DNA of 21,224 nucleotides from Deinococcus apachensis DSM 19763. GTDB lineage: Bacteria > Deinococcota > Deinococci > Deinococcales > Deinococcaceae. The stretch spans positions 1-21,224 of the forward strand of contig NZ_KB906427.1 in the NCBI RefSeq assembly GCF_000381345.1, given 5' to 3'. Below, one piece after another: positions 6,876 to 15,627 of this stretch. How positions within the stretch are numbered: position 1 is the stretch's first letter; each line of letters starts with the position of its first letter. The translations under genes were made by a program, and so were the position numbers. The notes under the pieces are model-generated. The model saw only the letters and a program-made list of their open reading frames with translations. It did not search any database and had not been told where the DNA came from.

Positions 6876-7808
6876 ATGAGTGACCGCGTACTGTCGGCCC
6901 TGAAGGGTCTGGGAATCGAGGGGACGCCCACGGCCACCCTGGAGCGCGAGGGGGCCTTTTTCGCCCTGCTCGAAGGCATGCTGGTGTATCAGGACGAGCA
7001 GGGAACCCGCCGGGTAACCCTGCGCGATCTCACCCGCATTCACAGCGACCAGGCCGGGCTGCTGCGGGTGGAGACCCCGGCTGGCACGGCCCTGACCGCG
7101 AGCCTGCTGGGCTTTGACCCGGGACGGGTACAGGCCTTTTTCGCGGGAGTCCGCGACGCCACCGCCCGCGCCAAAAATCTGCCCGCCGCGCCGCTGCCCA
7201 CCCCCGGAGGGCCGAAGACCTTCGGCAGCGCCTCCAAGTCGGCCGCGTCGCCCAAGCCCGCCCCCGGCCCGTCCGGTGGGGCGCCGCGTGACGCTGCTCC
7301 CGTGGCGAGCCCGGTTCGGGAGGACCAGTCCCCCAGCCGCGAGGGAACCGCCCGGAGCCCGGAGCCCCGGCCCGCCCCCGAGCGTCAGGAGAAGGTGCGG
7401 GAGGTCCGCGTCATCGCGGCCACCCCGCCCCCGGTCACCGTTTCCGAGGCACCCGTCGAGAAGAAGCCGGAGCCCAGAACCCCGTCGGAGGTGCCTTCCC
7501 CCACGCCTGCCCCGGCGGCCCCCGCCCCGAAACCCAGGGCTCTCCCCCCCACGCTGGCGGAGCGGGCGAATGTGGTCAGTGGTCTGGTCAGCCGCCTGCA
7601 ACTCCTCGCGGCCGTGCTGGGGTTGGCGGCGGTCGGGCTGGCCGTGTTCCAGTTTCTGGATGGGGCGCTCCTGAACGGCATGTGGACCCTGATCGCCGGG
7701 GGCGTGAGCTGCATCGCGCTCCTCGCCTTCGCGGACGTGACCCGCCTGATCGTGGCGCTCGCCCGCGCCGTCGCGGAGGGCGCGAAGGTCGATGGGCGCG
7801 GCCCCTGA
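6876..7808 (+). CDS. Membrane-anchored protein: N-terminal PH-like domain, Pro-rich linker, two TM helices
   Basis: A 310-residue protein of unknown role. Residues ~1-105 form a compact domain ([40 protein letters not shown]) whose beta-strand pattern suggests a small PH-like fold. Residues ~110-230 are a Pro/Ala/Glu-rich linker of low complexity. Near the C-terminus are two hydrophobic helices ([21 protein letters not shown] and [19 protein letters not shown]), so the N-domain is probably cytoplasmic and tethered to the membrane. The start at 6876 has GAGGAG at good spacing; the frame upstream is not protein-like. The last 17 nt overlap the start of lysK in another frame, so the two are probably translationally coupled. 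Confidence 0.8.
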   Translation: MSDRVLSALKGLGIEGTPTATLEREGAFFALLEGMLVYQDEQGTRRVTLRDLTRIHSDQAGLLRVETPAGTALTASLLGFDPGRVQAFFAGVRDATARAKNLPAAPLPTPGGPKTFGSASKSAASPKPAPGPSGGAPRDAAPVASPVREDQSPSREGTARSPEPRPAPERQEKVREVRVIAATPPPVTVSEAPVEKKPEPRTPSEVPSPTPAPAAPAPKPRALPPTLAERANVVSGLVSRLQLLAAVLGLAAVGLAVFQFLDGALLNGMWTLIAGGVSCIALLAFADVTRLIVALARAVAEGAKVDGRGP

Positions 7809-8874
7809 GCTGAAGGGGGAGGCCCGCGAACTCGTCCGGCAGGCGGTCGCCATTCCCTCTGTCTCCGGGGAGGAGGGGCCGGTCGCCCGCTTTCTGGTGG
7901 AGTGGATGATGGAGCGCGGCTTCCGCGCGCACGTGGACGACGCGGGCAACGCGGTGGGCGAGCGCGGCCACGGTCCCCTGACGGTCATGCTGCTGGGCCA
8001 CATCGACACGGTGCCGGGGGACATCCCGGTGCGGGTGGAGGGGGACGTGCTCCACGGGCGCGGCAGCGTGGACGCCAAGGGGAGTTTCTGCGCGTTCGTG
8101 GCGGCGGTGGCGGCCCTGCCGGAGACGGCGCTGGCGGGGGCACGCTTCATCTGTGTTGGCGCGACCGAGGAGGAGGCCCCCAGCAGCCGGGGCGCGCGGC
8201 ACGTCATGCGGCAGTACAGCCCCGCCCTCGTCCTGATCGGCGAGCCGAGCGGTTGGGAGGGGCTGACGCTGGGGTACAAGGGCCGCCTGGTGGTCCGGGT
8301 GCGGGTGGGGAAGGACAACTTCCACACGGCGGGGGAGGGCACGAGTGCCGCGGACGACCTCGCGGAGGCGTGGTTCCGGGTACGGGAGTGGGCGGCGGGC
8401 ACGGCGGGGGAGGGCATCTTCGGGACCGTGCAGGCGACCATTCAGCACCTCTCGTCGGGCACGGACGGCCTGATGCAGGTTGCCGAGGGGACCTTCGGCC
8501 TGCGCTTGCCGCCGCAGTTGACCCCCGCTCAGGCGGAGGCGGAACTCCTCGACCTGCTCGCGGATCTGCCCGCCACCCTCACCTTCGGCGGGCACGAGGT
8601 GGCGGTCCGTCATCCCAGGGACAACGCGCTCACCCGCGCCCTGCGGGTCGCCATCCGCGAGCAGGGGGGCCGCCCGGTCTTCAAGGTCAAGACCGGCACC
8701 AGCGACATGAACGTGGTCGCCGAACGCTGGCCGGTGCCCACCGTCGCCTACGGCCCGGGGGACAGCGCCCTGGACCACACACCGAATGAGCACCTCGACC
8801 TGGCGGAGTACGACCGGGCGGTGAGGGTGCTGGCCTCGGCCCTGGCGCGGCTGGCGGGAGACCACCCAGCATGA
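7792..8874 (+). CDS. lysK: M20 metallohydrolase, [LysW]-lysine/ornithine hydrolase type
   Basis: A 360-residue zinc hydrolase of the ArgE/DapE/CPG2 group. Visible metal/catalytic motifs: HIDTVPG (His70, Asp72), [10 protein letters not shown] (Asp94), [11 protein letters not shown] (Glu126-128), [17 protein letters not shown] and the C-terminal His in DHTPNEH. The [16 protein letters not shown] block is typical of LysK, which releases lysine from the LysW carrier protein in the alpha-aminoadipate pathway of Deinococcus-Thermus; it may also serve ornithine/arginine synthesis. ArgE/DapE are the alternatives. It overlaps the preceding membrane-protein gene by 17 nt. No other lysine gene is in the window, so the pathway assignment rests on the motif block and lineage. 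Confidence 0.85.
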   Translation: MGAAPELKGEARELVRQAVAIPSVSGEEGPVARFLVEWMMERGFRAHVDDAGNAVGERGHGPLTVMLLGHIDTVPGDIPVRVEGDVLHGRGSVDAKGSFCAFVAAVAALPETALAGARFICVGATEEEAPSSRGARHVMRQYSPALVLIGEPSGWEGLTLGYKGRLVVRVRVGKDNFHTAGEGTSAADDLAEAWFRVREWAAGTAGEGIFGTVQATIQHLSSGTDGLMQVAEGTFGLRLPPQLTPAQAEAELLDLLADLPATLTFGGHEVAVRHPRDNALTRALRVAIREQGGRPVFKVKTGTSDMNVVAERWPVPTVAYGPGDSALDHTPNEHLDLAEYDRAVRVLASALARLAGDHPA

Positions 8875-8897
8875 GGACAACCTCAGGCTGAACCCCC

Positions 8898-8925
8898 TTG
8901 CCGTACGGGCAGATGCGGATAGGGT
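8898..8925 (+). promoter_or_regulatory. Promoter candidate for the ion transporter
   Basis: TTGCCG (8898-8903) and TAGGGT (8920-8925) are separated by 16 nt, in the 186-nt gap between lysK and the transporter. The leader would be about 130 nt. A GGAG ribosome site lies just before the ATG at 9061. Confidence 0.4.
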
Positions 8926-9060
8926 GGGAGCCGGAGGAGGGCGGGGGGTCCGGTGCCCCCGCCCTCGCCCCTGTGATCCGCCACAAAACCCCGGCCGGGC
9001 CGCCCACCGACGGGACGGCCTTCCGGCCCATCACGCCACGCCCCATCCCTCCGGAGACCC

Positions 9061-10806
9061 ATGGACCCCGTCACCATCCTGCTGATCCTGTTCGTCACCG
9101 CCCTGGTCCTGTTCGCCACCGAGTGGTTGCCCGTGGACGTGACCGCGCTGCTGCTGCTGGGCTCGCTGCTCGGCCTAAGCCTCCTGAGCCCGAAGGAGGC
9201 CTTCGCGGGCTTCGGGAGCGACACCGCCCTCACGCTCGCCAGCCTGTTCATCCTGACGCGGGTGCTGCTGCGCGCGGGGGTGATCGAGTGGCTGGGCGTG
9301 AGCCTCGCCCGGCGGTCCCGCAACGTGGGGGGCATGGTGCGGGGCATGCTCGGCACCGTCGCGGGTGTGAGCGCCTTTACCAGCAACGCGGCCACGACCG
9401 CCGTGTTCCTGCCGGTGGTCACGGGTCTGGCGCGGCGGGCGGGGCTCGCCCCCAGCCGGGTGCTCATGCCGCTCGCCTACGCCAGCATCCTGGGGGGCAC
9501 AATCACGGTGATCGGCACCTCCACCAATCTGGTCGTGTCGGGGGCGCTGCCTGCGGCGGGCCTCAGGCCGCTGGGCTTTTTCGAACTCGCCTGGGTCGGC
9601 CTGCCCGTCGCCGCGGTGGGGCTGCTCTACCTCTTCTTCGTCGCCCCGCGCCTGCTCCCCGCCCAGGACGCCGCGCTGGAGGAGTCCCTGCGCGCCTACC
9701 TCGCGGACCTGACGGTGGCGCCCGGCAGCCCCCTTGATGGGCAGACCCTGCGCGAGACGGGCCTGGGCCGCGACCACGGCCTGACTGTCGTCGCCGTGCG
9801 GCGCGGAGGGGACACCGTGTACGCCCCTGGCCCCGACTTCCGGGTGCAGGAGGGAGACACGCTCGCCGTCGAGGGGCAGCACGACCGCATCCTGACCGGC
9901 AAGAGCACCCTGGGGGTGTTCAGCAAGAGCGAGCAGAAACTCCAGGTCGAGGGGGATGGCGCCCCAGTGCGGCTGGTCGAGGCGGTCGTGCTGCCGGGCA
10001 GCCCCCTCGCCGGACGCACCCTGCGCGAGGCGCGCTTCCGCGAGCGTTATGGTGTCTCCGTCCTCGCTCTGCACCGCCGGGCCCGCACCGTTGAGCGCCT
10101 CGCGGGCCTGCGCGTGCAGGTCGGCGACGTGCTGATGATCCAGGGCAGCGCCGAGCGGATCGTGGCGCTGGGCGACTCCCTCACCGTGTTGGGTGACCTG
10201 ACGGAGGAGCAGCGGGACCTGCGGAAGGCCCCGCTGGCCCTGCTGCTCTTCGGTGGCGCGGTGGTCCTGGGCGCCCTGGGCCTGCTGCCCCTCAGCGTGG
10301 CGGTCGTGATCGCCGTCGCCCTGGCCCTCGCCCTGCGCCTCGTCTCGCCCGACGAGGCTTACCGCGCCGTCGAGTGGCCGGTGATCGTCCTCGTCGCCTG
10401 TATGCTCGCCTTCGGCACCGCCTTCCAGGACACCGGGGCGGCAAAGGTGCTCACCGGCGCGATCTCCGGCGTCCTCGAACCTCTCGGGCCGTACGGGCTG
10501 CTCGCCGCCCTCTTCGCGGTGACGGTCGCCCTCACCCAACCGATGAGCAACCAGGCCGCTGCCCTCGTCATGCTGCCCCTCGCCATCGGGACCGCGGGGA
10601 CGCTGGGGTACGATCCCCGCCCCTTCGTCATCGGCATCACCGTCGCGGCCAGCAACTCCTTTATCACCCCGCTGGAGCCCGCCTGCATGCTGGTGTACGG
10701 GCCGGGCCGCTACCGCTTCCTGGACTTCGTGCGGGTGGGCACCGGCCTGACGCTGGTGACCTTCGTGGTGGCAATGCTGGTGATTCCGCGGGTCTGGCCG
10801 TTCTGA
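9061..10806 (+). CDS. DASS/SLC13-type (ArsB/NhaD superfamily) ion transporter with two TrkA-C domains
   Basis: A 581-residue inner-membrane carrier. The first half-domain has TM helices and the substrate/sodium motifs TSNAATTAVFLP (~107-118) and GTSTNLVVSG (~152-161). Two soluble RCK_C/TrkA-C domains lie in the middle (~206-280 and ~303-372), each with a PGSPL.G.TLRE box. The second membrane half carries TQPMSNQAAALVMLP and NSFITPLEP. Family members move sulfate, dicarboxylates or similar anions with sodium; the substrate is not clear here, and the RCK_C pair suggests gating by a bound nucleotide or metabolite. A GGAG lies 5 nt before the ATG. The gene stands alone and is followed at once by a large hairpin. 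Confidence 0.88.
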   Translation: MDPVTILLILFVTALVLFATEWLPVDVTALLLLGSLLGLSLLSPKEAFAGFGSDTALTLASLFILTRVLLRAGVIEWLGVSLARRSRNVGGMVRGMLGTVAGVSAFTSNAATTAVFLPVVTGLARRAGLAPSRVLMPLAYASILGGTITVIGTSTNLVVSGALPAAGLRPLGFFELAWVGLPVAAVGLLYLFFVAPRLLPAQDAALEESLRAYLADLTVAPGSPLDGQTLRETGLGRDHGLTVVAVRRGGDTVYAPGPDFRVQEGDTLAVEGQHDRILTGKSTLGVFSKSEQKLQVEGDGAPVRLVEAVVLPGSPLAGRTLREARFRERYGVSVLALHRRARTVERLAGLRVQVGDVLMIQGSAERIVALGDSLTVLGDLTEEQRDLRKAPLALLLFGGAVVLGALGLLPLSVAVVIAVALALALRLVSPDEAYRAVEWPVIVLVACMLAFGTAFQDTGAAKVLTGAISGVLEPLGPYGLLAALFAVTVALTQPMSNQAAALVMLPLAIGTAGTLGYDPRPFVIGITVAASNSFITPLEPACMLVYGPGRYRFLDFVRVGTGLTLVTFVVAMLVIPRVWPF

Positions 10807-10872
10807 GCGATCAGCCGTCAGCGGTCAGAAAGAAACGTTCCTGTCTGACCGCTGACGGCTGATCGCTGATCC
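10807..10872. repeat. 23-bp perfect inverted repeat made of CTGAYSS heptamers
   Basis: GCGATCAGCCGTCAGCGGTC.. (10807-10829) is perfectly complementary to 10844-10866, with a 14-nt loop. The right arm reads as successive heptamers CTGACCG, CTGACGG, CTGATCG, CTGATCC. It starts one base after the transporter stop and ends at the stop of the 49-aa gene. It may terminate both convergent genes, but no T tract is present, and its length suggests a dispersed repeat. Confidence 0.85.
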
Positions 10873-11022
10873 CTAGATGAACAGCGGCGCGTCCGGGTCG
10901 TCGGGGAGGGGGCGGTCCTTGCGGGCGAGCAGGGCGGCGGTCGTTCCGATGCCGATCACGGCGCCGAGGGCCAGCACGACCAGCGCCCACGTCGTCAGAA
11001 CATGGCTGCGGTCCGAACTCAT
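10873..11022 (-). CDS. Small single-TM protein (49 aa)
   Basis: The translation runs MSSDRSHVLTTWALVVLALG, then AVIGIGTTAALLARKDRPLP and DDPDAPLFI. It has a short polar N-terminus, one TM helix of about 23 residues, and an acidic cytoplasmic or periplasmic tail. The start is supported by a TATGCT -10 box ending exactly 6 nt before the ATG, the leaderless layout. The size and convergent position after the transporter suggest a stand-alone small membrane protein of unknown role, perhaps a regulator or partner of a membrane complex. I do not recognise a family. Confidence 0.65.
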   Translation of the reverse strand: MSSDRSHVLTTWALVVLALGAVIGIGTTAALLARKDRPLPDDPDAPLFI

Positions 11023-11028
11023 GCGTGC

Positions 11029-11034
11029 AGCATA
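11029..11034 (-). promoter_or_regulatory. -10 box (TATGCT) of leaderless 49-aa gene
   Basis: TATGCT followed by 6 nt (GCACGC) and ATG. This is the same box and spacing as for the gene starting at 12396. Confidence 0.55.
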
Positions 11035-11094
11035 ACAGCCGTCACCCTCGCGCGTTCCTTACAGGGGTTGAGACAGGGCCGATTCCTGCCCGGC

Positions 11095-12396
11095 TCAGTC
11101 CGCCGGAAGCCCCTGGCCCTGTGGGACCGGCTTGGGCAACTCCCGCGGCAACCGCATCCACAGGGCGAGCAGGGAGAGGCTCCCCAGCGCCGCGAGGGCG
11201 AGCAGACCCCAGCGCGGCCCCAGCGGCCCCTCCTTGCTGATCAGGGTGCTGGCGATGAGCGCCCCGGGGGGCCCCATCCCCACGAGCACGAAGGAATACA
11301 GGCTCATCACCCGGCCTCTGAGGTGGTCGGGGATGGAGAGCTGCACGGTGCTGTTCGCGCTGACCAGCAGGGACAGCATCCCGAAGCCGCAGGCGGCGAG
11401 CACCGGCGTACCCAGCACCGGTCCCGGCGTGAAGGCGAGTGCCACCGTGCTGGCGATCAAGAGCACGCCCCCGACCCGCAGATTCCGCAGCGGGTTGGGT
11501 TTGCTCGCCTGCCACAGTGCCCCTGCCATCGCCCCCAGCCCGAAGGCGGCCGACAGGGTACCGAACGCCGCCTCCCGCGCCCCGAAGACCACCCGCGCGA
11601 AGTACGGGATGATGATGTTGAAGTTGATCACCGTGAGGCTCAACGCCCCCACCAGCAGCATCACGTTCCGGACCGCCGGGGTGTGCCGGACGTAGGCCAA
11701 CCCCTCCCGGATGTCCTCTAGGACGGTGCCCCGACTGGCCCCCTCACGCGGGGGAAAGGGCAACGTCGCAATCACGAAGAGCACAACGACAAACGAGGCG
11801 ACGTTCAGGTAAAACGGCAGGGCCAGCCGGGAGAGGTTGTCCGGGTTGCCCCCCGCCAGCAGCGACACCCCCAGCGCGGCGACCAGGCCGAACACCGCCT
11901 GGCCGAGGGTGCGGCTTACGTTGAAGGAGAGGCTGTTGAGCGCCACCACGTTGGGCACGTCGCCGCGCGGCACGAAGTCCACCACCATGCTCTGCCGGGC
12001 GGGCATATCGAAGGCGTTCGCGGTGCCGCTGACAAAGGCGAGCGCCATCACCAGCGGCAGCGTCACGATGCCCAGGTGCGTGGTCACGGCCAGGGCCGCA
12101 GCGGTCAGCATCAGCGTGACCTGGGTGGCGAGCAGCACCCGGCGCCGCGGCACCCGGTCGATCACCGCCCCGGCGAACAGCGAGAGCAGCAGGCTGGGGA
12201 GGAACTGCGCCACCGTCACGTAGCCCAGGGCGGCCGAGCTGCCCCCCGAGAGTTCCAGCACCAGGTACTGCTGGGCGGTGGACTGCATCCAGGAGCCCAC
12301 CAGCGACAGCAGTTGCGAGAACCAGTAGCGGCGGTAATGGACGTGGCGAAGCGCGCGAAACGTCCGCGTCCGCCACGCTGAGGCGCGGGCAAGCAT
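11095..12396 (-). CDS. MFS transporter (MFS_3 / EntS-like)
   Basis: A 433-residue, 12-TM major facilitator of the inner membrane, probably an exporter of unknown substrate. Family features: FRALRHVHYRRYWFSQLLSL before TM1, SWMQSTAQQYLVLELSG, the loop GAVIDRVPRRRVL between TM2 and TM3, MPARQSMVVDFVP in the middle and IPDHLRGRVMSLYSFV before the late TM helices; these are typical of the MFS_3 enterobactin-exporter-like group. The start at 12396 is fixed by a TATGCT -10 box 6 nt upstream. It is distinct in sequence from the first MFS gene. It is divergent from the LysM/NlpC gene, with a 234-nt gap. Confidence 0.9.
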   Translation of the reverse strand: MLARASAWRTRTFRALRHVHYRRYWFSQLLSLVGSWMQSTAQQYLVLELSGGSSAALGYVTVAQFLPSLLLSLFAGAVIDRVPRRRVLLATQVTLMLTAAALAVTTHLGIVTLPLVMALAFVSGTANAFDMPARQSMVVDFVPRGDVPNVVALNSLSFNVSRTLGQAVFGLVAALGVSLLAGGNPDNLSRLALPFYLNVASFVVVLFVIATLPFPPREGASRGTVLEDIREGLAYVRHTPAVRNVMLLVGALSLTVINFNIIIPYFARVVFGAREAAFGTLSAAFGLGAMAGALWQASKPNPLRNLRVGGVLLIASTVALAFTPGPVLGTPVLAACGFGMLSLLVSANSTVQLSIPDHLRGRVMSLYSFVLVGMGPPGALIASTLISKEGPLGPRWGLLALAALGSLSLLALWMRLPRELPKPVPQGQGLPAD

Positions 12397-12402
12397 TCGC
12401 CC

Positions 12403-12408
12403 AGCATA
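12403..12408 (-). promoter_or_regulatory. -10 box (TATGCT) of leaderless MFS gene
   Basis: TATGCT ends 6 nt (GGGCGA) before the ATG at 12396. There is no Shine-Dalgarno, consistent with leaderless translation. Confidence 0.55.
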
Positions 12409-12495
12409 GGCGCGCGGGGCAGCCGGGCTGCTTCCCGTCCCGCACGGCGGAACACGGCTGGAGTGTGAAAAAATCCTCGCCAGGGGCGTGGGGGC

Positions 12496-12525
12496 TTGGC
12501 AACTGTGACGCAGGCATGTTACGGT
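12496..12525 (+). promoter_or_regulatory. Promoter candidate for LysM-NlpC/P60 gene
   Basis: TTGGCA (12496-12501), an 18-nt spacer, and TACGGT (12520-12525, a TANNNT box). It implies a leader of about 100 nt before the ATG at 12631 and rules out a start at the first ATG (12496) of the long frame. Confidence 0.5.
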
Positions 12526-12630
12526 GCCCCTGTTTCAATTTTCTTAGCCCGGCCCTCATTCCAGGTCGCCGTGCTTGCCCATCCCGGCGGTCTTTTCCGA
12601 GTGTCTTTCGCGCCCTGTGAGTCCTCCCTC

Positions 12631-13569
12631 ATGCCCCAATGTTCCCGTGTCCCCATGTTGCCGAGCCTCCTGATCCTGATGGGAGCCGTCTCCCTCGCGC
12701 AGGCTGCCGGAACAGCCCCCAGCCCAGTGGGCCCCGTGCCGACTGGGCTTTCGTCTGCCGCGAGCGGCGATACTGTGACGGTGAAGCCCGGCGACACGGC
12801 CTACAGCCTGGCCCGCGCGTACGGGCTGACGGTGGATGCCCTGCTCGCCCTGAACGGCCTGACCACGCCCGAACTGCGCGCCGGACAGGTGCTGCGGGTG
12901 CGGGACGTGCCCCCCTACATCGCGCAACGCGGTGACACCCTGTACTTGCTGGCTCGCCGCTTTGACGTGAGTGTGGACAGCCTGCTGGCGCTGAACGGCC
13001 TGCCGAGGGACACCCGGCTGGAGGTCGGGCAGGTGCTGCGTATTCCCGCGCCCGGTCCGGGAGCCCCCGCTCCTCTGCCCGTGCTGGCCCAGGCCGTTCC
13101 TGCCCCCTTGGTGGCGACCGCCGAGCCGCTTCCCACCCCCGAGCCAGTCGCCCCCAGTGTCCCGCTCGTGGGCGACTGGCGGAATGCGGCCCTGGCAATG
13201 CTGGGCGTGCCCTACGCCTATGGCGGCTCCGGCCCCGCTGGGCTGGATTGCAGCGGTTTCGTCGTGCAGGTCTTCGCGCCACTCGGAGTACAATTGCCGC
13301 GCCGCAGCGCCGACCAGGCGCAGTCCGGGGCGCCCGTCGCCCTGACTGAGCTGCAACCCGGCGACCTTGTGTTCTTCGATACCGCAGGCCGCGGCGAGGT
13401 GACCCATGTCGGCATCTACCTGGGCGACGACGAGTTCGTGAACGCCAACTCCTACAAGGGGCAGGTCACGGTAGACCACCTGCTGACTGACACCTACTGG
13501 GCGCCCCGCCTGCTCGGCGCGCGGCGGGTCTTGCCCCCCGCGACCCCCACTTACGCGGCGGGGCACTGA
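12631..13569 (+). CDS. Secreted LysM-LysM-NlpC/P60 peptidoglycan hydrolase
   Basis: A 312-residue endopeptidase that would cut peptide stems of the cell wall. It has a signal peptide (MLPSLLILMGAVSLAQA, cleavage near residue 25), LysM 1 (~48-90, VKPGDTAYSLARAYGLTVDA), LysM 2 (~96-138, AQRGDTLYLLARRFDVSVDS), a Pro/Ala linker, then the NlpC/P60 domain with Cys207 in LDCSGF, His259 in THVGIYLG and a polar third residue near Asn271. The start is uncertain: ATG 12631 (MPQCSRVP) and ATG 12655 (MLPSLLIL) both give a signal peptide, and neither has a good ribosome site. A strong bidirectional terminator follows. Acting outside the cell, it complements murA downstream only thematically. Confidence 0.9.
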   Translation: MPQCSRVPMLPSLLILMGAVSLAQAAGTAPSPVGPVPTGLSSAASGDTVTVKPGDTAYSLARAYGLTVDALLALNGLTTPELRAGQVLRVRDVPPYIAQRGDTLYLLARRFDVSVDSLLALNGLPRDTRLEVGQVLRIPAPGPGAPAPLPVLAQAVPAPLVATAEPLPTPEPVAPSVPLVGDWRNAALAMLGVPYAYGGSGPAGLDCSGFVVQVFAPLGVQLPRRSADQAQSGAPVALTELQPGDLVFFDTAGRGEVTHVGIYLGDDEFVNANSYKGQVTVDHLLTDTYWAPRLLGARRVLPPATPTYAAGH

Positions 13570-13586
13570 CCCCGGCAACCTCAGCG

Positions 13587-13630
13587 AAAAAGACGCGGCG
13601 CCTCACCTCGTGGTGGGCGCCGCGTTCTTT
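13587..13630. terminator. Bidirectional rho-independent terminator
   Basis: ACGCGGCGCC (13593-13602) pairs with GGCGCCGCGT (13616-13625), extended by CACC/GGTG around a TCGT loop with a one-base bulge. TTCTTT follows on the plus strand and a run of five T on the minus strand. It separates the convergent NlpC/P60 and ribbon-helix-helix genes. Confidence 0.88.
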
Positions 13631-13645
13631 CGGGTGTTCAGGCCC

Positions 13646-13873
13646 TCAACCCGCGTCGTCGGCCACGTCCTCGTTGTCCAGCAGGTGACGGTACTCGTCC
13701 AAGTGGTCGCCCTCGCCGAGTTCGCGGGCGATCTTCTCGATGGCGAGCCGGACAACCTCGCTCTTGCTGATCAGGCGCTCGGGGCTGGAGAGTTCATAGG
13801 CGGTGCGCGTCAGCAGTGCGTCCTGTTCCTCACTGATGACAACCTGGAGGCGTTTGCGTTCCTTCTTCGGCAT
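13646..13873 (-). CDS. Small ribbon-helix-helix DNA-binding protein
   Basis: A 75-residue protein. A basic start MPKKERKRLQVVIS gives the beta strand, followed by helices EEQDALLTRTAYELSS and SKSEVVRLAIEKIARELG; the order matches CopG/Arc-type ribbon-helix-helix regulators, which bind DNA as dimers. The acidic tail HLDEYRHLLDNEDVADDAG might contact a partner, but no toxin gene is adjacent, so an antitoxin role is not supported. The start at 13873 is preferred over 13942 because of AGAGG about 9 nt upstream and the family-like N-terminus. A TACGCT -10-like box lies farther upstream near 13936. Confidence 0.75.
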   Translation of the reverse strand: MPKKERKRLQVVISEEQDALLTRTAYELSSPERLISKSEVVRLAIEKIARELGEGDHLDEYRHLLDNEDVADDAG

Positions 13874-14008
13874 CCCCTGTATCCTCTCTGGCGGCGGGCT
13901 TTCCTGACGCGGCACGGACTGGTCTGCGGGGCAGCGTAGCATGCATCGTGAGTACCCTCAACATGACTCACCTTCCCCTCCCGTGAGGATGGGGTGACCT
14001 GGGCTTTA

Positions 14009-14027
14009 CAGGAGGTACATCCTCCTG
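14009..14027. promoter_or_regulatory. Inverted repeat upstream of murA
   Basis: CAGGAGG-TACAT-CCTCCTG, a perfect 7-bp inverted repeat about 26 nt before the proposed murA -35. It could be an operator; its RNA would form a short hairpin. Function unknown. Confidence 0.4.
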
Positions 14028-14052
14028 CTGCTGCCCAGCTGTAAGGTCGGCG

Positions 14053-14082
14053 TAGACGTGGAGTGAGCAACATGTGTAACAT
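14053..14082 (+). promoter_or_regulatory. murA promoter candidate
   Basis: TAGACG (14053-14058), an 18-nt spacer, and TAACAT (14077-14082, a TANNNT box). The leader of about 77 nt holds a GCGCCG-CCCC-CGGCGC hairpin at 14128-14143, just ahead of the AAAGGA ribosome site. Confidence 0.4.
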
Positions 14083-14165
14083 GCACTCGGCCGCCGCCGG
14101 GTGAGCCCAAAGACTTCCACTTTCAACGCGCCGCCCCCGGCGCTTCCAAGCCCGAAAGGACCACC

Positions 14166-15449
<1,284 letters not shown>

Positions 15450-15463
15450 GCGGAGGGAGAGTG

Positions 15464-15501
15464 GCACCCGCCCCGGGAACGGAGGCGGGCGCTTTCTTTT
15501 T
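15464..15501 (+). terminator. Rho-independent terminator of murA
   Basis: CCCGCC pairs with GGCGGG around a CCGGGAACGGA loop, with flanking GC pairs (stem 15464-15492), followed by TTTCTTTTT (15493-15501). It begins 15 nt after the murA stop. Confidence 0.88.
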
Positions 15502-15542
15502 GTCGGGCTGCGATGGATTTAAGGCCATGGGGAAAGAAAGAT

Positions 15543-15612
15543 TGTCACCCTGAGCACGAGTGAAGAGCCTCTCCACCTGTGGATGAGGTGCCTCGCTCGC
15601 GCTCAGCATGCC
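15543..15612. repeat. TGTCA..CTGAGC palindromic repeat, copy 1
   Basis: TGTCACCCTGAGC at the left end faces GCTCAGCATGCCA at the right, so that CTGAGC (15550-15555) pairs with GCTCAG (15601-15606). Another copy with the same TGTCA.GCTGAGC start is at 19045. This resembles a dispersed REP-like intergenic family. Confidence 0.5.
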
Positions 15613-15627
15613 ACCATTCTTTTGGCC

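Noticed and set aside
6831..8441. 536-codon minus-strand frame opposite the membrane-protein/lysK operon
   Set aside because: Mirror of two well-supported genes with clear motifs; Arg/Ser/Pro-rich shadow frame.
8873..8886. TGAGG-ACAA-CCTCA hairpin at the lysK stop as terminator
   Set aside because: Stem of only 5 bp and no T tract.
13646..13873. Ribbon-helix-helix gene as antitoxin of a toxin-antitoxin pair
   Set aside because: No small partner gene is adjacent; neighbours are a cell-wall hydrolase and murA.
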